From assembly GCA_026182355.1 (NCBI GenBank), contig JAPFBL010000255.1, positions 558,001 through 622,000 of the forward strand: a DNA stretch of 64,000 nucleotides, read 5' to 3'. The position numbers and the translations under genes are program-made. The notes beneath the pieces are model-generated. The model saw only the letters and a list, made by a program, of their open reading frames with translations. It searched no databases and was not told the origin of the DNA. Within the stretch, counting starts at the first letter, position 1. Each line of letters begins with the position of its first letter. Source of the stretch: Hermatobates lingyangjiaoensis. Taxonomy: Eukaryota > Arthropoda > Insecta > Hemiptera > Hermatobatidae. Shown piece after piece: positions 16,755-28,868 of the stretch.

Positions 16755-17906
16755 CGATCTATTACTGAGCCACTGAGCTAACCTGTTCCTCAATCTGACA
16801 AGTATAGCATGTGATCCATTACTGAGCCATTGAGCTAACCTGGTCCCCAGTCTGACAAGTATAGCATGTGATCCATTACTGAGCCATTGAGCTAACCTGG
16901 TCCCCAGTCTGACAAGTATAGCATGTGATCCATTACTGAGCCACTGAGCTAACCTGGTCCCCAGTCTGACAAGCATAGCATGTGATCCATTACTGAGCCA
17001 TTGAGCTAACCTGGTCCCCAGTCTGACAAGTATAGCATGTGATCCATTACTGAGCCACTGAGCTAACCTGGTCCCCAGTCTGACAAGTATAGCATGTGAT
17101 CCATTACTGAGCCATTGAGCTAACCTGGTCCCCAGTCTGACAAGTATAGCATGTGATCCATTACTGAGCCATTGAGCTAACCTGGTCCCCAGTCTGACAA
17201 GTATAGCATGTGGTCCATTACTGAGCCACTGAGCTAACCTGGTCCCCAGTCTGACAAGCATAGCATGTGATCCATTACTGAGCTACTGAGATAACCTGTT
17301 CCTCAATCTGACAAGTATAGCATGTGATCCGTTACTGAGCCACTGAGCTAACCTGGTCCCCAGTCTGACAAGTATAGCATGTGGTCCATTACTGAGCCAC
17401 TGAGCTAACCTGGTCCCCAGTCTGACAAGTATAGCATGTGATCCATTACTGAGCCATTGAGCTAACCTGGTCCCCAGTCTGACAAGTATAGCATGTGATC
17501 CATTACTGAGCCACTGAGATAACCTGTTCCTCAATCTGACAAGTATAGCATGTGATCCATTACTGAGCCATTGAGCTAACCTGGTCCCCAATCTGACAAG
17601 TATAGCATGTGGTCCATTACTGAGCCATTGAGCTAACCTGGTTCCCAGTCTGACAAGTATAGCATGTGATCCATTACTGAGACATTGAGCTAACCTGGTC
17701 CCCAATCTGACAAGTATATCATGTGGTCCATTACTGAGCCATTAAGCTAACCTGGTCCCCAATCTGACAAGTATATCATGTGGTCCATTACTGAGCCATT
17801 AAGCTAACCTGGTCCCCAGTCTGACAAGTATAGCATGTGATCCATTACTGAGCCATTGAGCTAACCTGGTCCCCAATCTGACAGTATAGAATGTGATCCA
17901 TTACTC
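16755..17906 (-). repeat. 57-bp minisatellite, about 20 copies
   Basis: Twenty head-to-tail units of 57 bp, counted from the recurring TAACCTG. Divergence is low and two main variants occur (GGTCCCCAGTCTG and GTTCCTCAATCTG). Because 57 is a multiple of three and the unit lacks stops in one minus-strand frame, it reads as 19-residue repeats (LVRLGTRLAQWLSNGSHAI). The frame is broken by a TGG-to-TAG change at 17285-17283 and by a 1-bp deletion in the last unit (about 17881-17885). On the minus strand many units contain TAGCTCAGTGG, a perfect match to the tRNA A-box consensus. I take it as non-coding satellite DNA. Confidence 0.95.
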
Positions 17907-19940
17907 CAGAATGGATACTCAAGTTTTATAGTTTTATTACCATTTTCGGTAATTGAAATTTCATAGATTTTTTTCATAAATTGCTAATTTCCTATTAATT
18001 TTTTTTTTGCAAAATTTGTTTTTTAATGAGTTGTTTTGCGAAAAAAATTTTCTCAAAACAGAAAATGTGCTATATTGGTCCTTCGGTTAATGTAATTTTG
18101 AAAAAAACTTATCCCCACATAATGCTCCATTTTTGCGTATAATTTTATTTTGATTCTTCAAACGGTATGGTTTGTTTCGCTCCCACTTCAGCAGGCCATA
18201 GTACCAGATAAATAATAATTGCTAAACATTTTTTTTCTAAATTTATGCGTAAAGCCACAAATTCATGGACAGACTTTTACATAATAATATAAATCGTTAG
18301 CAGTTTTTATTTGATTTCCCATTCACTTGAATTTCAGCCTAGATCTTTACAATAGAGAAATAAGAAAAGAAGTAAACCACTATTTTAAACAAAAAACTGT
18401 CGATTTAATTAATATTTTGTTGTTATTTTTCATCATTTTAAGTCGGGGTGTACTACCAGTAATAACAATATGTCTAATAGGCATAATTTATTCATGATTT
18501 TATAACTTTTTCACATTTTTGTCTATTTATCAAGTTTATGTAAATTTAGTTTATTTTATATAAAACAGGAAATAAAAAAAAATGTAGGTGGATATAAGCA
18601 TTAAATGAAAATATTACAAAGTTCTAAAAACACTGTGTATTATTTTATTTGTTTCAATACTTAGAAAAAGTTTAGTTTACGTCTTATTAATTAAGAATAA
18701 ATAATGATTGAATAATGAGTAATATTTAAGTAAGTGTATAATAAGGGTAAAGTAAGTGACAAACAGTTCTGGTGGGGATAGGCAGGCCTAAGTCGATGGG
18801 AGAAGGTGCGCGGATCAGTTAGTGATTGTTCGTTGGATACTAAACGTTCTTTCTTCAGAATGCCCCTCTCTCTCTCTCTCTCTCTCGTGATAGTCGGACG
18901 TGTCTTCCAAGTGAAATGATTTGAGACTGCTCCACAGAGGTTAGCAAAAATAAACAATACACATAGTCTATTGCCTTTCCTTTAATTATAACAAATTTTC
19001 TAAACTGATATTTAATTGGAAATTAATAAAGTTATAATTAATTCATAATAGTTCCTCGTAATAGCATAAATCCAATACAATTTATTTTTTTTATATCAAA
19101 TAAAATAAATCACAATATTAATTAAGTTAATGCCAATATGTAAAAAACTAAAATTATTAAATTTCATAAATTTTAAAAGTTATCATTATAAAATTTAATA
19201 TTTTTAAGAAGTCTAAAGAAATGATATAATAAATGTTAAAATATGTGAGACAAAACATAACAGTATAACGTTGGTATTCATTTACATTTCATTCTGTGAT
19301 TAAACTGATCAAAGGTATAGCTTTGTGCAATCTTATAATCATGGTCAAGTTATTGACTTAATATAAAAATAATCTGATAGGTTTTCTCTTCAGTAGGCTT
19401 GAACACAAGACGTACAAACTTTGATTTTTAGTTTATAAAAAAATATTCTTAATAAAAAGAACTTACAAATACTTTTATAAGCCTTGAAATAAAACTTTGA
19501 GACATGATTTTTAAAATAATGTAGTAAATATGTTAAAAAACTAATTGTTTACTTTATGAAGACGAAAGCATTAAATGTTGAGGTTGAAAGCAACGTTTTC
19601 AAATGAAAATATTTACTGCCTGAATCTTTGAAATGAACAAGTACAATGATGTGCTGTGAAAAAAAGTACATTACTATAAATATTGTTTTAGTAGTTTACA
19701 AATGAATAAAATAAAGGAATATGGAAAGTTATATTTTGCAATGTTGAAAATAACATATATTCTTCATTGAATCGTAAGTTATTTGGTTTACAGATTCTGG
19801 TTATTTTAAGGCAGCGAGTTGTCTATAGCAGGGCTAGAGTGTTGTTTCCAAAACATGTCAATAAATTTGTTTAAAACTTTGATTAAAGTAATATTGTGTC
19901 TACCAAGGAATTGGTGGTCAGTCATACTGATATAACAATT
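17907..19940. other. AT-rich spacer with a short (CT)n tract and a GC-richer patch
   Basis: Mostly AT-rich. A GC-richer patch at about 18745-18945 contains a (CT)n tract at 18865-18886 and is open on the minus strand for 88 codons, with no recognisable protein. It may be a UTR or an old repeat. Confidence 0.45.
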
Positions 19941-19949
19941 GATCAATCA

Positions 19950-20080
19950 ATGATGAAACCACAATATCAAATGGGGAAAAAAAGATTAAGATCTTTCAAC
20001 CGTAACAAGCGGTCTTCGTCAAAGTCAAAACCCAACTGCCACTTCTTAGTCTTTTTTTTCCTATTTCATATTGTGGTTTA
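19950..20080. mobile_element. Family A foldback MITE, copy 1
   Basis: Left arm AAACCACAATATCAAATGGG followed by AAGATCTTTCAACCGTAACA and AGCGGTCTTCGTCAAAGTC. The right arm is the inverted TTTCATATTGTGGTTTA. Both arms are internally divergent. A family B fragment starts about 60 bp beyond the right arm. Confidence 0.8.
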
Positions 20081-20137
20081 GTACAAAAACTTTTTTTTAC
20101 TGTATTTCTGATAATATATAATTGAAGTTTATCTTTA

Positions 20138-20230
20138 CCATAAGTAAAGCATAATGTTGACGAAAAAAATCAATCTTTATGTTTTAACGGATTTACACGT
20201 TTTGAGGCCCCATAAAGCTGTGCTATTGCC
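20138..20230 (+). mobile_element. Family B element fragment, 5' part
   Basis: Diverged copy of the family B 5' region: CATAAGTAAAGCATAATG, then TTTTAACGGATTTACACG and TTTTGAGGCCCC. Lost beyond about 20230. Confidence 0.6.
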
Positions 20231-20853
20231 CATTGTGTGGTGATTATACCTTTCTCAAGAAGAAAAAAGTAGGTCTTAAAGATTCTTCATTCAAAATACT
20301 AAATTAGAACTTTGAGAGGTATACATAGAAGTAACATATAGAGGTAACATAGGCGTTCGAACTCTTTAAATGAATGATTAAACTGAAAAATCCATGTAAC
20401 AGATACACTGTATAAGGCAATAAATGCAATATTATGCTCTGTCACATTCTTTGATAGAACATAGGGACTTAACTCTAAATTACTGTTACTGCGATAAAAA
20501 AAATTGTTAATAACTGTGATAAATTATTCTTATGGTTTTTTGAAAAAAAATACTGTTACCGTGGTAACACCGATGACATCATAAGCATTGATTGTAAAAT
20601 AAAAAAGGTAACCAAATTATCTTAAGTAAAATGCAAAAACAGCGTTTCTAGAGATAACAGGGCCTATGACTGAGTCCCCTGCTTAAAGCTTGAAAAATAC
20701 ATTAAACCCTCTCCCCCCTCCCATCTTAGAAATTTTGATTATGAAAGAGGCAATTCGCTGAGATGTCATTTTCAAAATTCGTTATTAAATTAATTTTGTA
20801 GAGACTTGTTTGTTATGATGGTTTACCTGAAGTGTGGATATATGTACTTGCGT

Positions 20854-21045
20854 AAAAAGATTTCACAATAAGCACGTGAAATAACAGTGGATGTTCAAAC
20901 CACAATAAGTGATTGAGAAAAAAAGGGCTAATATCTTTTATCCGTAACAAGCGGTTACTTGGTTGACTCTGACGAAGACCGCTTCTTACGGTTGAAAAAT
21001 CTAAGTCTTTTTTTTTCATTTCTTATTGTGGTTTGAACATTGAAT
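20854..21045. mobile_element. Family A foldback MITE, copy 2
   Basis: Extended left arm AAAAAGATTTCACAATAAGC then ACGTGAAATAACAGTGGATG before CAAACCACAATAAG. The inner arm has CCGTAACAAGCGGTTACTTG and its inverted partner CGAAGACCGCTTCTTACGG. The right arm ends CTTATTGTGGTTTGAACATT. Confidence 0.8.
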
Positions 21046-21049
21046 GTGC

Positions 21050-23735
21050 TTATATGTTTTAACCACTTTCAACCTTTTATGGTGTCTGACCAAACCTCTG
21101 GGGTTCAGCAGACCTCAACACACACAAATCTGTACGATATGTGGTATGTTAGTTGTCTCACCTCCTCCTCCAAATGCCATGCAAGTTCTTTTACACCAAC
21201 TTTTTACACTAACCCTTCGTAATTACTGAAAGCAATATGACTTTTAAAATCATAGGCACGAATCTTATTAGCGATTTAATGAACCATGCATAACAGCTCT
21301 GAGTTCATAACACTGGGAGTTTGCAGCATGAATTACATTACATTATATTATATTACATGTGTATTACATTGTTGTAGTTTTGAGTTCCATGAGTTCTGTT
21401 TTGCCTACCGTAGAATGACATTTCTCAATTTAGTATTGGAATTCATGCATTCAGAAGGTGTCTTCATTTGTGATTCATTATTAAGTGAATCTATAATGTG
21501 CATATCATCAAACTATGTTCTTGATACATTTTAAATAGTTTGACGAGTTAAAAAGATAAGACAGGCAATACAGATGTATCACAATGGTAGCATGGTGATT
21601 AACGCATAAACTATTAAGGGAAGCAGTTTCACTCTTATACAGATATCATGGCCATGCGATGTAATGTGATCAGCCGAAGACAGTGGTTGCTAATACATAC
21701 AAGTCCTCTCTCGATTCCCCAAACAAGGTAGTTGTTCGCACTTCAGATTCGGTAAGGCTTTCTTAACTTTAAAGTTTCTATGAAATTTATTCAATAATGA
21801 CAGTAAGAGTACACCAAATTTCACAAATTTTTGCTAAGTGTTGTGAAACTTGTCTGATTTCAGAATTTTCACGATGGAAGAAGATTCTTCAATTTTTCTC
21901 CAAGCTAATATGTTGTTGTTGTTAGAACCTAATGCCGGCTCTTGGCTGATTAGCCATTAGGCGGCATGCCAATCAGGAAAGCCAAGCCACCTATCCTCTT
22001 ATTTCTTCCTATAGCAGAAAGGTCCTGCTAGCCCCTCACAAGTCAGTAGGCAGCTTCCTACATGTTCTTTTCAGTAACACAGAGAAAGCAAGTTTTTCAA
22101 GAATATAGGAATGACCCAAGAAATTTAATCAATATAATATGATCTGAACAATCATTTCCAGTTTCCTACTCTGTTATAGCGTAATTGAATTATTCTGTCA
22201 TCTCTGAAAATAAAACAATCTTTATGGTTCACTACCTACACACCACTTGTGACGTCACGCTGCAATTGCCAGGTAACGAGTTTTGTTCTTTAAACCCAGT
22301 GGTTTTATATATGATCCTATAAGAAGATTTTGTTAAGATATAACAAACTAATTACAAGCATACCTGTGTCTAAAAAGATAAAATATTTAATTTATTTTGG
22401 AGAATAGGGTCATACTACTTTCCTGAAACGATTCAAAAAGTGTTACATTTTGGTAACTGATTCGAGATTCAGTGATGATAAAGGAGGCTATCCGCTTGTC
22501 TTGTGTTCAAACCTCCAGTGCTTTGTATAACTAAAATACTCATAATAATAACTCTTACTAAAACTGGTCATCAGGTTCAATAATCAGGCAAAACAATATC
22601 AGTGTAGATTAATCAAGTTAGCAACTTTTTTTATGTGATTACTAGCTTTGAGATGAGTTAATGCATTTGAAGTTGGCTTAGAGGAATAGGAGGAGAAGAA
22701 CTGATTTTATTTGGGTTGAAGTGCTCTTCTTTTTAAGGTGCCTCAAGGATATTGCTCTAAGAAGGGGCGAGGTCAGTCCAGTAGTGCACCCACCTATGAA
22801 TTAACCTTGTCAGGCATTACATTTCATTCCATTTGTGGTATACACGAAAAGAATGCTTGACAGCTATCATTTGGTCAGAATTTAAGGCCGGTAGTATTAC
22901 TTTCAACAACTATTTATAATTTCCTCATGTAACACAAACAGAAAAATAAAAACTTACTTCCATAAACCTTTTGTTAAATACTCTTGAAATATTATCCAGA
23001 GTGTACTTTTTATGTGTTTATTGTTTAGCTTATATATTTTCGAAATTCCGTAAGTAATTTGTATTACATATCCATGTTTAACATGAAATTATTTATTTCA
23101 ATAAACTTATTTTACATACTCTATATATATCAGAGAGTTTCATATGTTTATTATATCATTTCTGCATATATATACGAGTATAAGCGTCTAAACCACGGTC
23201 AGAAATTCAAAAATAACTTTATTTATATACCTATAACAAAAGTTTACTGCAAACTCGTGAAATAATCAGCGCCTAAATCACAGTGAGAAATTCAGAAAGG
23301 AGACGAAGATATTTAATTCAAAACCAACTGCTTTTCATCAAAGTCACACTGGACTAATTCTCATGAAGTCCGAGCGATTATGATTCTATTCTCAAAACGA
23401 GTTCGGGAACAGTTTGAGTGTGACTATGACAAAAACCTGTTGTTTTGGTTGAACAATCCTAGGACCACGTCTGAATATTTTACTGTAGTGATCTTGTTAT
23501 CAAGTGTTATTGCAAGCAATAAACAATAACAGTATTTAAAAATTTAACCAATTGCTTATCTTTGAATATTATTAATCAATGAAGATAAATTTCATAAACG
23601 ATATAAGATTAATAATAATGTGACCCTCATAAAATAACCCTACAATAAACTTCGGTTTAGTTTGGTTGAAGTGGCCATTTCATAAGAAAACACAGAGAGG
23701 CCAAAGATTTGGCCCTTTGTGATACCATAACAATG
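21050..23735. other. Intergenic, possible SINE-like heads, no gene
   Basis: No supported exon. A stretch at about 22455-22520 ends in TGTGTTCAAACCTCCAGTG, which resembles a B box in a tRNA-like head. A GC-richer patch at 21924-22060 is unassigned. The foldback element at 23300-23462 is listed separately. Confidence 0.4.
23300..23462. mobile_element. Small foldback (inverted-repeat) element
   Basis: The left arm contains AATTCAAAACCAACTGC then CATCAAAGTCACACT. The right arm read in reverse complement contains GTTCAACCAAAACAAC then GTCATAGTCACACTC. Arms are about 40-45 nt and about 80% similar, with a roughly 70-nt loop. A diverged relative of the left arm lies at about 41390-41450 (CAACCAGCTTTGGTCAAAGT). 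Confidence 0.5.
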
Positions 23736-23738
23736 AAC

Positions 23739-23960
23739 ATTCTACAGTAGGAGTCCTAAATTTTGCCTAACTCAAATGTATTTAGAGTAGAGATGGTTAA
23801 CGACTACCTGACATCGTACAGGATCGGGACCGATGGTGTAACGTCCTCTCTGAGGAATATCGTGCTCAGGTTTTTTTTCACCTTTCACGTAAATAAATAG
23901 TGGGGGTTGAACCCCAGATCTCCTGGTCCAGAGGCCTAGCCATAGTCCAATAAACTTAAG
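23739..23960 (-). mobile_element. tRNA-headed SINE, copy 1
   Basis: On the minus strand the head ends in GGGGTTCAACCCC, a near-perfect B box. The body carries GAGCACGATATTCC, CCTGTACGATGTCAGGTAGT and CTCTAAATACATTTGAG, then AAAATTTAGGACTCC. The same body occurs at 32.7, 38.2 and 49.1 kb. Confidence 0.75.
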
Positions 23961-23999
23961 CCTACTGATTAGTTGAAATATATGTTAAAATAACTACAA

Positions 24000-24090
24000 G
24001 ATTAGTCGAGTGGTACAATTGCTTTAACTAAAGTGATAATATTCCGAGTGTAGAGCACTATACTTGAGGTTGAATTCTTGATCGAGACCA
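24000..24090 (+). repeat. Possible tRNA-like SINE head
   Basis: TTAGTCGAGTGGTA resembles an A box and GAGGTTGAATTC, about 65 nt later, resembles a B box. The spacing is longer than in a tRNA and no folded cloverleaf is evident, so this is a weak SINE-head candidate. Confidence 0.3.
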
Positions 24091-24720
24091 TAGATTTTTA
24101 TGTCGGAAACCTAGCGCACACCATTTCTTGGACATAAAACTGTTGTTCCCAAACCTGCACTGTCATTAGTCGTTGACAATTCCTACTCTAACCGATTTTA
24201 TTAAGGAAAAATTTAGAAATCATTACTAAACAATTCTTCCTTACCAAACATTGGTGTTTATAGGTAAAATAATTTCACTTTCCGCTGTAAAACATCTGAA
24301 GGCGAAAACCAAAAGTAAGCGGGTTGTTAGCAACAACTAACTGTTTACTTAAAACTGGTTGGACGTCGAGGATAATAGTAATAGAAATCGGAAGAATAAA
24401 GTCTGGAGAAAAAGATATTCTTTATTATTTTAAGATCTTCAGCTAATCAGTAATTAAGTAATCATCGGCAACTGTTTACAAGCAAAACCTCAAAAATATT
24501 GTGTTTTAATTACCTGAAAATTTAATTGACTCTCTGGTAGTTCTTCTGGAATAGGGCTTTAAAAATATACATTAAAATACAGATGCCAATTTGTTTTATA
24601 AATACCTTATTTTCTTTTGTCGAAGAAAATATAAGTGTTTCGAGGTGTCAGTACGTTTATTTTAACTTAAAAAAAAATAATTCTAACGTAGTGCAATCAG
24701 TTATTATGTGGTATTTACTC

Positions 24721-24870
24721 ATTGTAGGGTAAATAGCTAATGAAATGCTCTCCACATAAAAAAATTTAAATTTAAAAAAACTTAAATTTTTATATGTAGC
24801 TATTCATTTTATGTAGTATTATGTAGTGTATATTTTATATGTAGTATTCATTAGCTTTTTACCCTACAAT
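24721..24870. mobile_element. 150-bp MITE with 24-bp inverted repeats
   Basis: The left end is ATTGTAGGGTAAATAGCTAA plus TGAA. The right end is its inverted repeat with one mismatch (ATAGC versus AAAGC). The interior is AT-rich and non-coding. No clear target duplication was seen. Confidence 0.85.
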
Positions 24871-27181
24871 TAAAAAAATTAGTTCAAAAGTGGTAAAACT
24901 CTATTTTTTAAAACAGAATTTTGCTGCATAAACGTGTCAGCTTATGGCAATGTATTTGAATAGTTTGTATTCTGTCAATTTGAAATATGAATGGAATCCT
25001 TAATTAAAGTACAGCAAAACCTCGACCCGTGTTTGTGGCTTCCCTACTTACGCATCTTATACAGTATTCTGCTATCTACTTGTCTTCTAACATAGAGACC
25101 AGTAAATTGTTATTAAAATAAGATTTTAGATATCCTGAGATCATAGACATTAATTTTATTAATGTTAAGACGCATAAATAATTCTTTGGCATTTATATTT
25201 CGTAAAAAGTAGACTTTTAAATTGCCTTTATATGACAGTTTCTAGAATAGCTGTTTTCAAAAGAAAAAATGAACTGATGTTTCTAAAGCTTCAAATGATT
25301 TTACAAATTTAGAGCTTTTTTTGTAAATTTTGAAAAAAATTAGTATTTCCATTTTAATTTTATATTTTTAAAAAAGTAAGCTGAAACTTATTTAACCTTA
25401 TTAACCTCTTCAGAATTCTTCTCATCTTATTAACCTCATGAGAAGTCCCCAAGGTGACATTATTATTAATTAAATTTGAATACACAACAAAATGTTAAAT
25501 CTAAAACACTCAAAAATTACTTATGTGTTGTATATACATTATTGCACAACACAAATGAACCATTCTGATTAGTAAAAACTGGTTGGACGTTGAGGATAAT
25601 GTGTGAAGTATTATTGCACTAATAATTAATTCACTTATCTATTTCAGAATATTTCTAATACCTCTATTATTGTTTTACTAAAGATTATTTTAAATATAAA
25701 TTAAAATTGTAAGAACAATAGTTGGATTAATTATTGTACTTAAAAACATCTTAGTTGAAGGAATATCTTCAGGGGTAAAGTTGAATTAAGCAGTTTGCTA
25801 AACATTATTTATTAGGACAAGACATTATAAATCATCAAGATTAATAGAACTTGCAGGTAAGAGCTACAACATGTGTGTTACGTTTAATCTGTCCTCAAAC
25901 ACTTTTCCTATAATTTATTTTTCGCCTCTCACGATTTATTGCCCCCAACAGAATGGATATTTACCTCCACCCTTGATTGAACCTGTACCTGTATATTTGA
26001 TGTTATATACCTGTCTTATGTATCAACATCATTATGTATATATATTATTTAAAATTAGTTTAATCGGTAATCAGTTTTGAAATTATTGTAAACTTTCTTT
26101 ACCCCAAATCGTAAGCGAGTTTTTCAAGCTGTCTGTATGTTTCTCAATTTTGTTTTATTAAAACATATCAGTGACAGGAATATTGAAACATTTCTCAGTG
26201 ACTCAATAAACAGAAAGGGGACGTAAATTATTCGGACATAATTGTAAATATATCAAAGGAATATAAGTTACCCACTTGATAGGTTATTAGCCCATGGAAA
26301 AACTGCGGATGGTAGATGGTAGATGAAGGATTTTTGTTCTTCAGGATTGATAAATCTTTAACAACTTCCTGTAGAACTACTGCCAATCCATATTTGTAAA
26401 ACATGCTGGTACAGTTTAATTGATTAAATTTAAGATGCTATTTAACTGGAGACAAACGTTTTTTAGTAGAGTTTGACTTCTTATCAGATTTGGCCAACAA
26501 ATTTGATTTTTGCTAAAAACTAGACTCCAATTGCTGCAGGGTGACTTTTCTGTAAATAAATGCAACTTAATATAACTTATTTTTTTCAAAAAAAAATTGA
26601 ATTATTTGATTGAGTTAGCATAATTATAATGTCCATTAACCTATTGAGTTTAAAAAGCTTTGTCTGAGGATGAAAACTGCTCAGTTCAATGGTGTCTTGA
26701 TACGAACAGTAGACTCAGATAGTGAGGCCCAAGATAACGTCTGTACACTTGTGAGGAGATGTTCAATACAAACAGTCTCACATCTATTTTTCTCATTTCC
26801 CATATCTCTATCTTCAGTTTGACTTTCTGTTGTGCAACTCTTTAAATATTTTCATAGAAAGATGTTAAAAAGATTAAAATATTCTTTTTGTTTAAGGTGT
26901 AGCATTAAAAAAAAATTAGATCACAATAGGAAGTGTAAGGAATTTGAAATCACTTAATGATGTGGTTTTTCATTTTTCTCAATCTGAAGTTGCATAATTG
27001 GTGTACCTATGATATTATTAAAATCAAATTACTATATACATTGAAATATTTAAGTAGCATTACTACACTAATAGTAAATGCTACTATTTACTATTAGTAA
27101 AAAATAAGTAAATTGCTTATTATTTTTAATAATAAGCTATTTAATAATAATTACAAGTTAACTTCATTGTTGATCATGTAT
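24871..27181. other. AT-rich intergenic, no gene
   Basis: No supported genes. It contains the second copy (about 25572-25602) of an AAACTGGTTGGACGTNGAGG motif first seen at 24352-24380. Confidence 0.45.
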
Positions 27182-27189
27182 AGTTAGAG

Positions 27190-27491
27190 CAGAGATGCCA
27201 AACTCATTTTGGTATGGGGGCCGAATGCAGCTTAATTTGGTCTCTATCGGGCCGGACCAATAATTCATTCCAAAATTACATAGAACTAAAAATAAGTCAC
27301 TTTTGCTAATATAAGTCACAGAATTGAATTCATGTTATCTGATCCTGCTAATACTTGGGACCTTAGGGGACAATATAAGAACCGCAGGTTTAAAGAAAAT
27401 TAGAGTGAACTTATTCTTTTTTTTTTTTACAATAATGCAGTTTTAGCCTCCGTCAGGATCCGGCCCGCTGGCCGTATGTTTGGCGCTCCTG
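27190..27491. mobile_element. Non-autonomous hAT-type MITE with 8-bp target duplication
   Basis: The ends are inverted: CAGAGATGCCAAACTCATTT at the left and, in reverse complement, CAGGAGCGCCAAACATACGG at the right. Both are of the CAGGGGTGCCAAAC type known from hAT elements. The flanks AGTTAGAG (27182-27189) and AGTTAGAC (27492-27499) match at 7 of 8 bases, fitting the 8-bp hAT duplication. The interior includes GGGCCGGACC and, near the right end, GATCCGGCCCGCTGGCC, and has no coding capacity. Confidence 0.88.
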
Positions 27492-27645
27492 AGTTAGACA
27501 ATTAAATGGAAGGGCTCGGGGTAGGTAAAAACAGTCGGCATTTTTTCTTGATGCGCAGTTGCAACATTTTTTGTTACAAGAACTGCTTTATCTTCAGAAG
27601 TTTTTTTTTAAAATCATTTATTTAGCATGCTTCATATTTATAGAT

Positions 27646-27800
27646 TACAATCAATGAAAAAAACCACAATATGAAATGGGAAACAAGACTAAGATCTTTC
27701 AACCGTAACAAGCGGTCTTCGTTAGTCTTGTTTTCCCATTTCATATTGTGGTTTGATCATTGATTGTTATTTCACGTGTTTATGTGAAATCTTTTTATGC
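27646..27800. mobile_element. Family A foldback MITE, copy 3, shortest loop
   Basis: Left arm AAACCACAATATGAAATGGG through AACCGTAACAAGCGGTCTTC. The right arm is the inverse, running out through CATTGATTGTTATTTCACGT to the outer end AAATCTTTTTATGC. Almost no loop is left between the arms. Confidence 0.85.
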
Positions 27801-28683
27801 ATATTACATGCTATCGAATCTTTTTAACATTAAAATACATTACAAATTCAGAAGTTTATAATAGGACAAATTATATGTTGGCCATAATTTACTTTGCTAT
27901 TAAAGTATAATTTTGGAATCCACTTGTTTTACTGACTATACTTAAGAGATATGTTGTATCCATTCCTGAAAAATCATTAAAAATGAAAGCAGAATACTTA
28001 TTTTTTAGTAAGTTCTTTGGTTTATTTAAATCAAGATATTATTCTAAAGGACGGATAACGTCCTACTGTGGAACGTCACAACAAATTGAAGAACGCATAT
28101 TAACGCTCTAATGGTAAGGCATGGGGATACAACCATTTACCATAAGATCTTCAAGCATTGATTTATAATAATTATAAATATATAACTAAAATTATGTTAT
28201 CGAAAAACATATATTCTAGTTTTTATAGCTTTGATGCATTTTCGGTTAATCAAAATGAAAAGATATTTTTTTGTATATTACTAATTTTAGGTTCCATTTT
28301 TTGACAATATTTCATTGTTCTTAAGTTATTCCTTTAGCGTAGAAAAAAAATTTCTGAAATTATCAAAAGTACCATAATATCCATTTTGGTCCCTATTAGT
28401 TCCATAATAGTCCAAAATTTCAACAACAAGAGTTAGTAGTTTGGGAGAAAAAAGTATTTAAAAACATATTTTTTCAAAAAAAAAGGAACTTTTCCATCGT
28501 GTAATATTGCCTCAAAACAACAGGGAGCATCTACATCATAAAGCCAATTTTAGTGTTAAATATGAATTTTATTCATAAAACAGTGTAGACTTTGCAAAGC
28601 AAAGTAATGCTTTGGGTACGCACCCAGTCACCCATATACGCATACACATAACATAATAAAGAAAACTTAAAAAAAAAACACTT

Positions 28684-28765
28684 TGGGGACCACAAATCGT
28701 GTGAATCCGTCAAAATCTCAAGATTGATTTTTTTCACGATTGTTATATTTTACTAATGGTAAAAT
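28684..28765 (-). mobile_element. Family B element fragment, inverted
   Basis: Reverse complement of the family B 5' region: GGGGACCACAAATCG, ATCCGTCAAAATCTCAAGAT, then TTATATTTTACTAATGG. Confidence 0.6.
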
Positions 28766-28835
28766 ATACTCGGAAACGCTATCTGGATTTTGTACAAAAA
28801 TCATTTATCACAGAGAAAATAGAAGACTGGGCTGA

Positions 28836-28867
<32 letters not shown>

Positions 28868-28868
28868 C
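28836..28868. repeat. (AT)n microsatellite
   Basis: AT dinucleotide array with one phase slip near 28859. Confidence 0.95.

Noticed and set aside
16707..17705. 184- and 140-residue repeat proteins on the minus strand
   Set aside because: The open frame follows from a 57-bp unit without stops. Frameshifts and a stop occur, no start context or splice sites are evident, and variation looks like that of a satellite.
16755..17906. CRISPR array
   Set aside because: The units are contiguous 57-bp tandem copies without unique spacers, in an animal genome.
22455..22520. Functional tRNA gene
   Set aside because: Only a B-box-like sequence is present. No cloverleaf or acceptor-stem pairing can be drawn.
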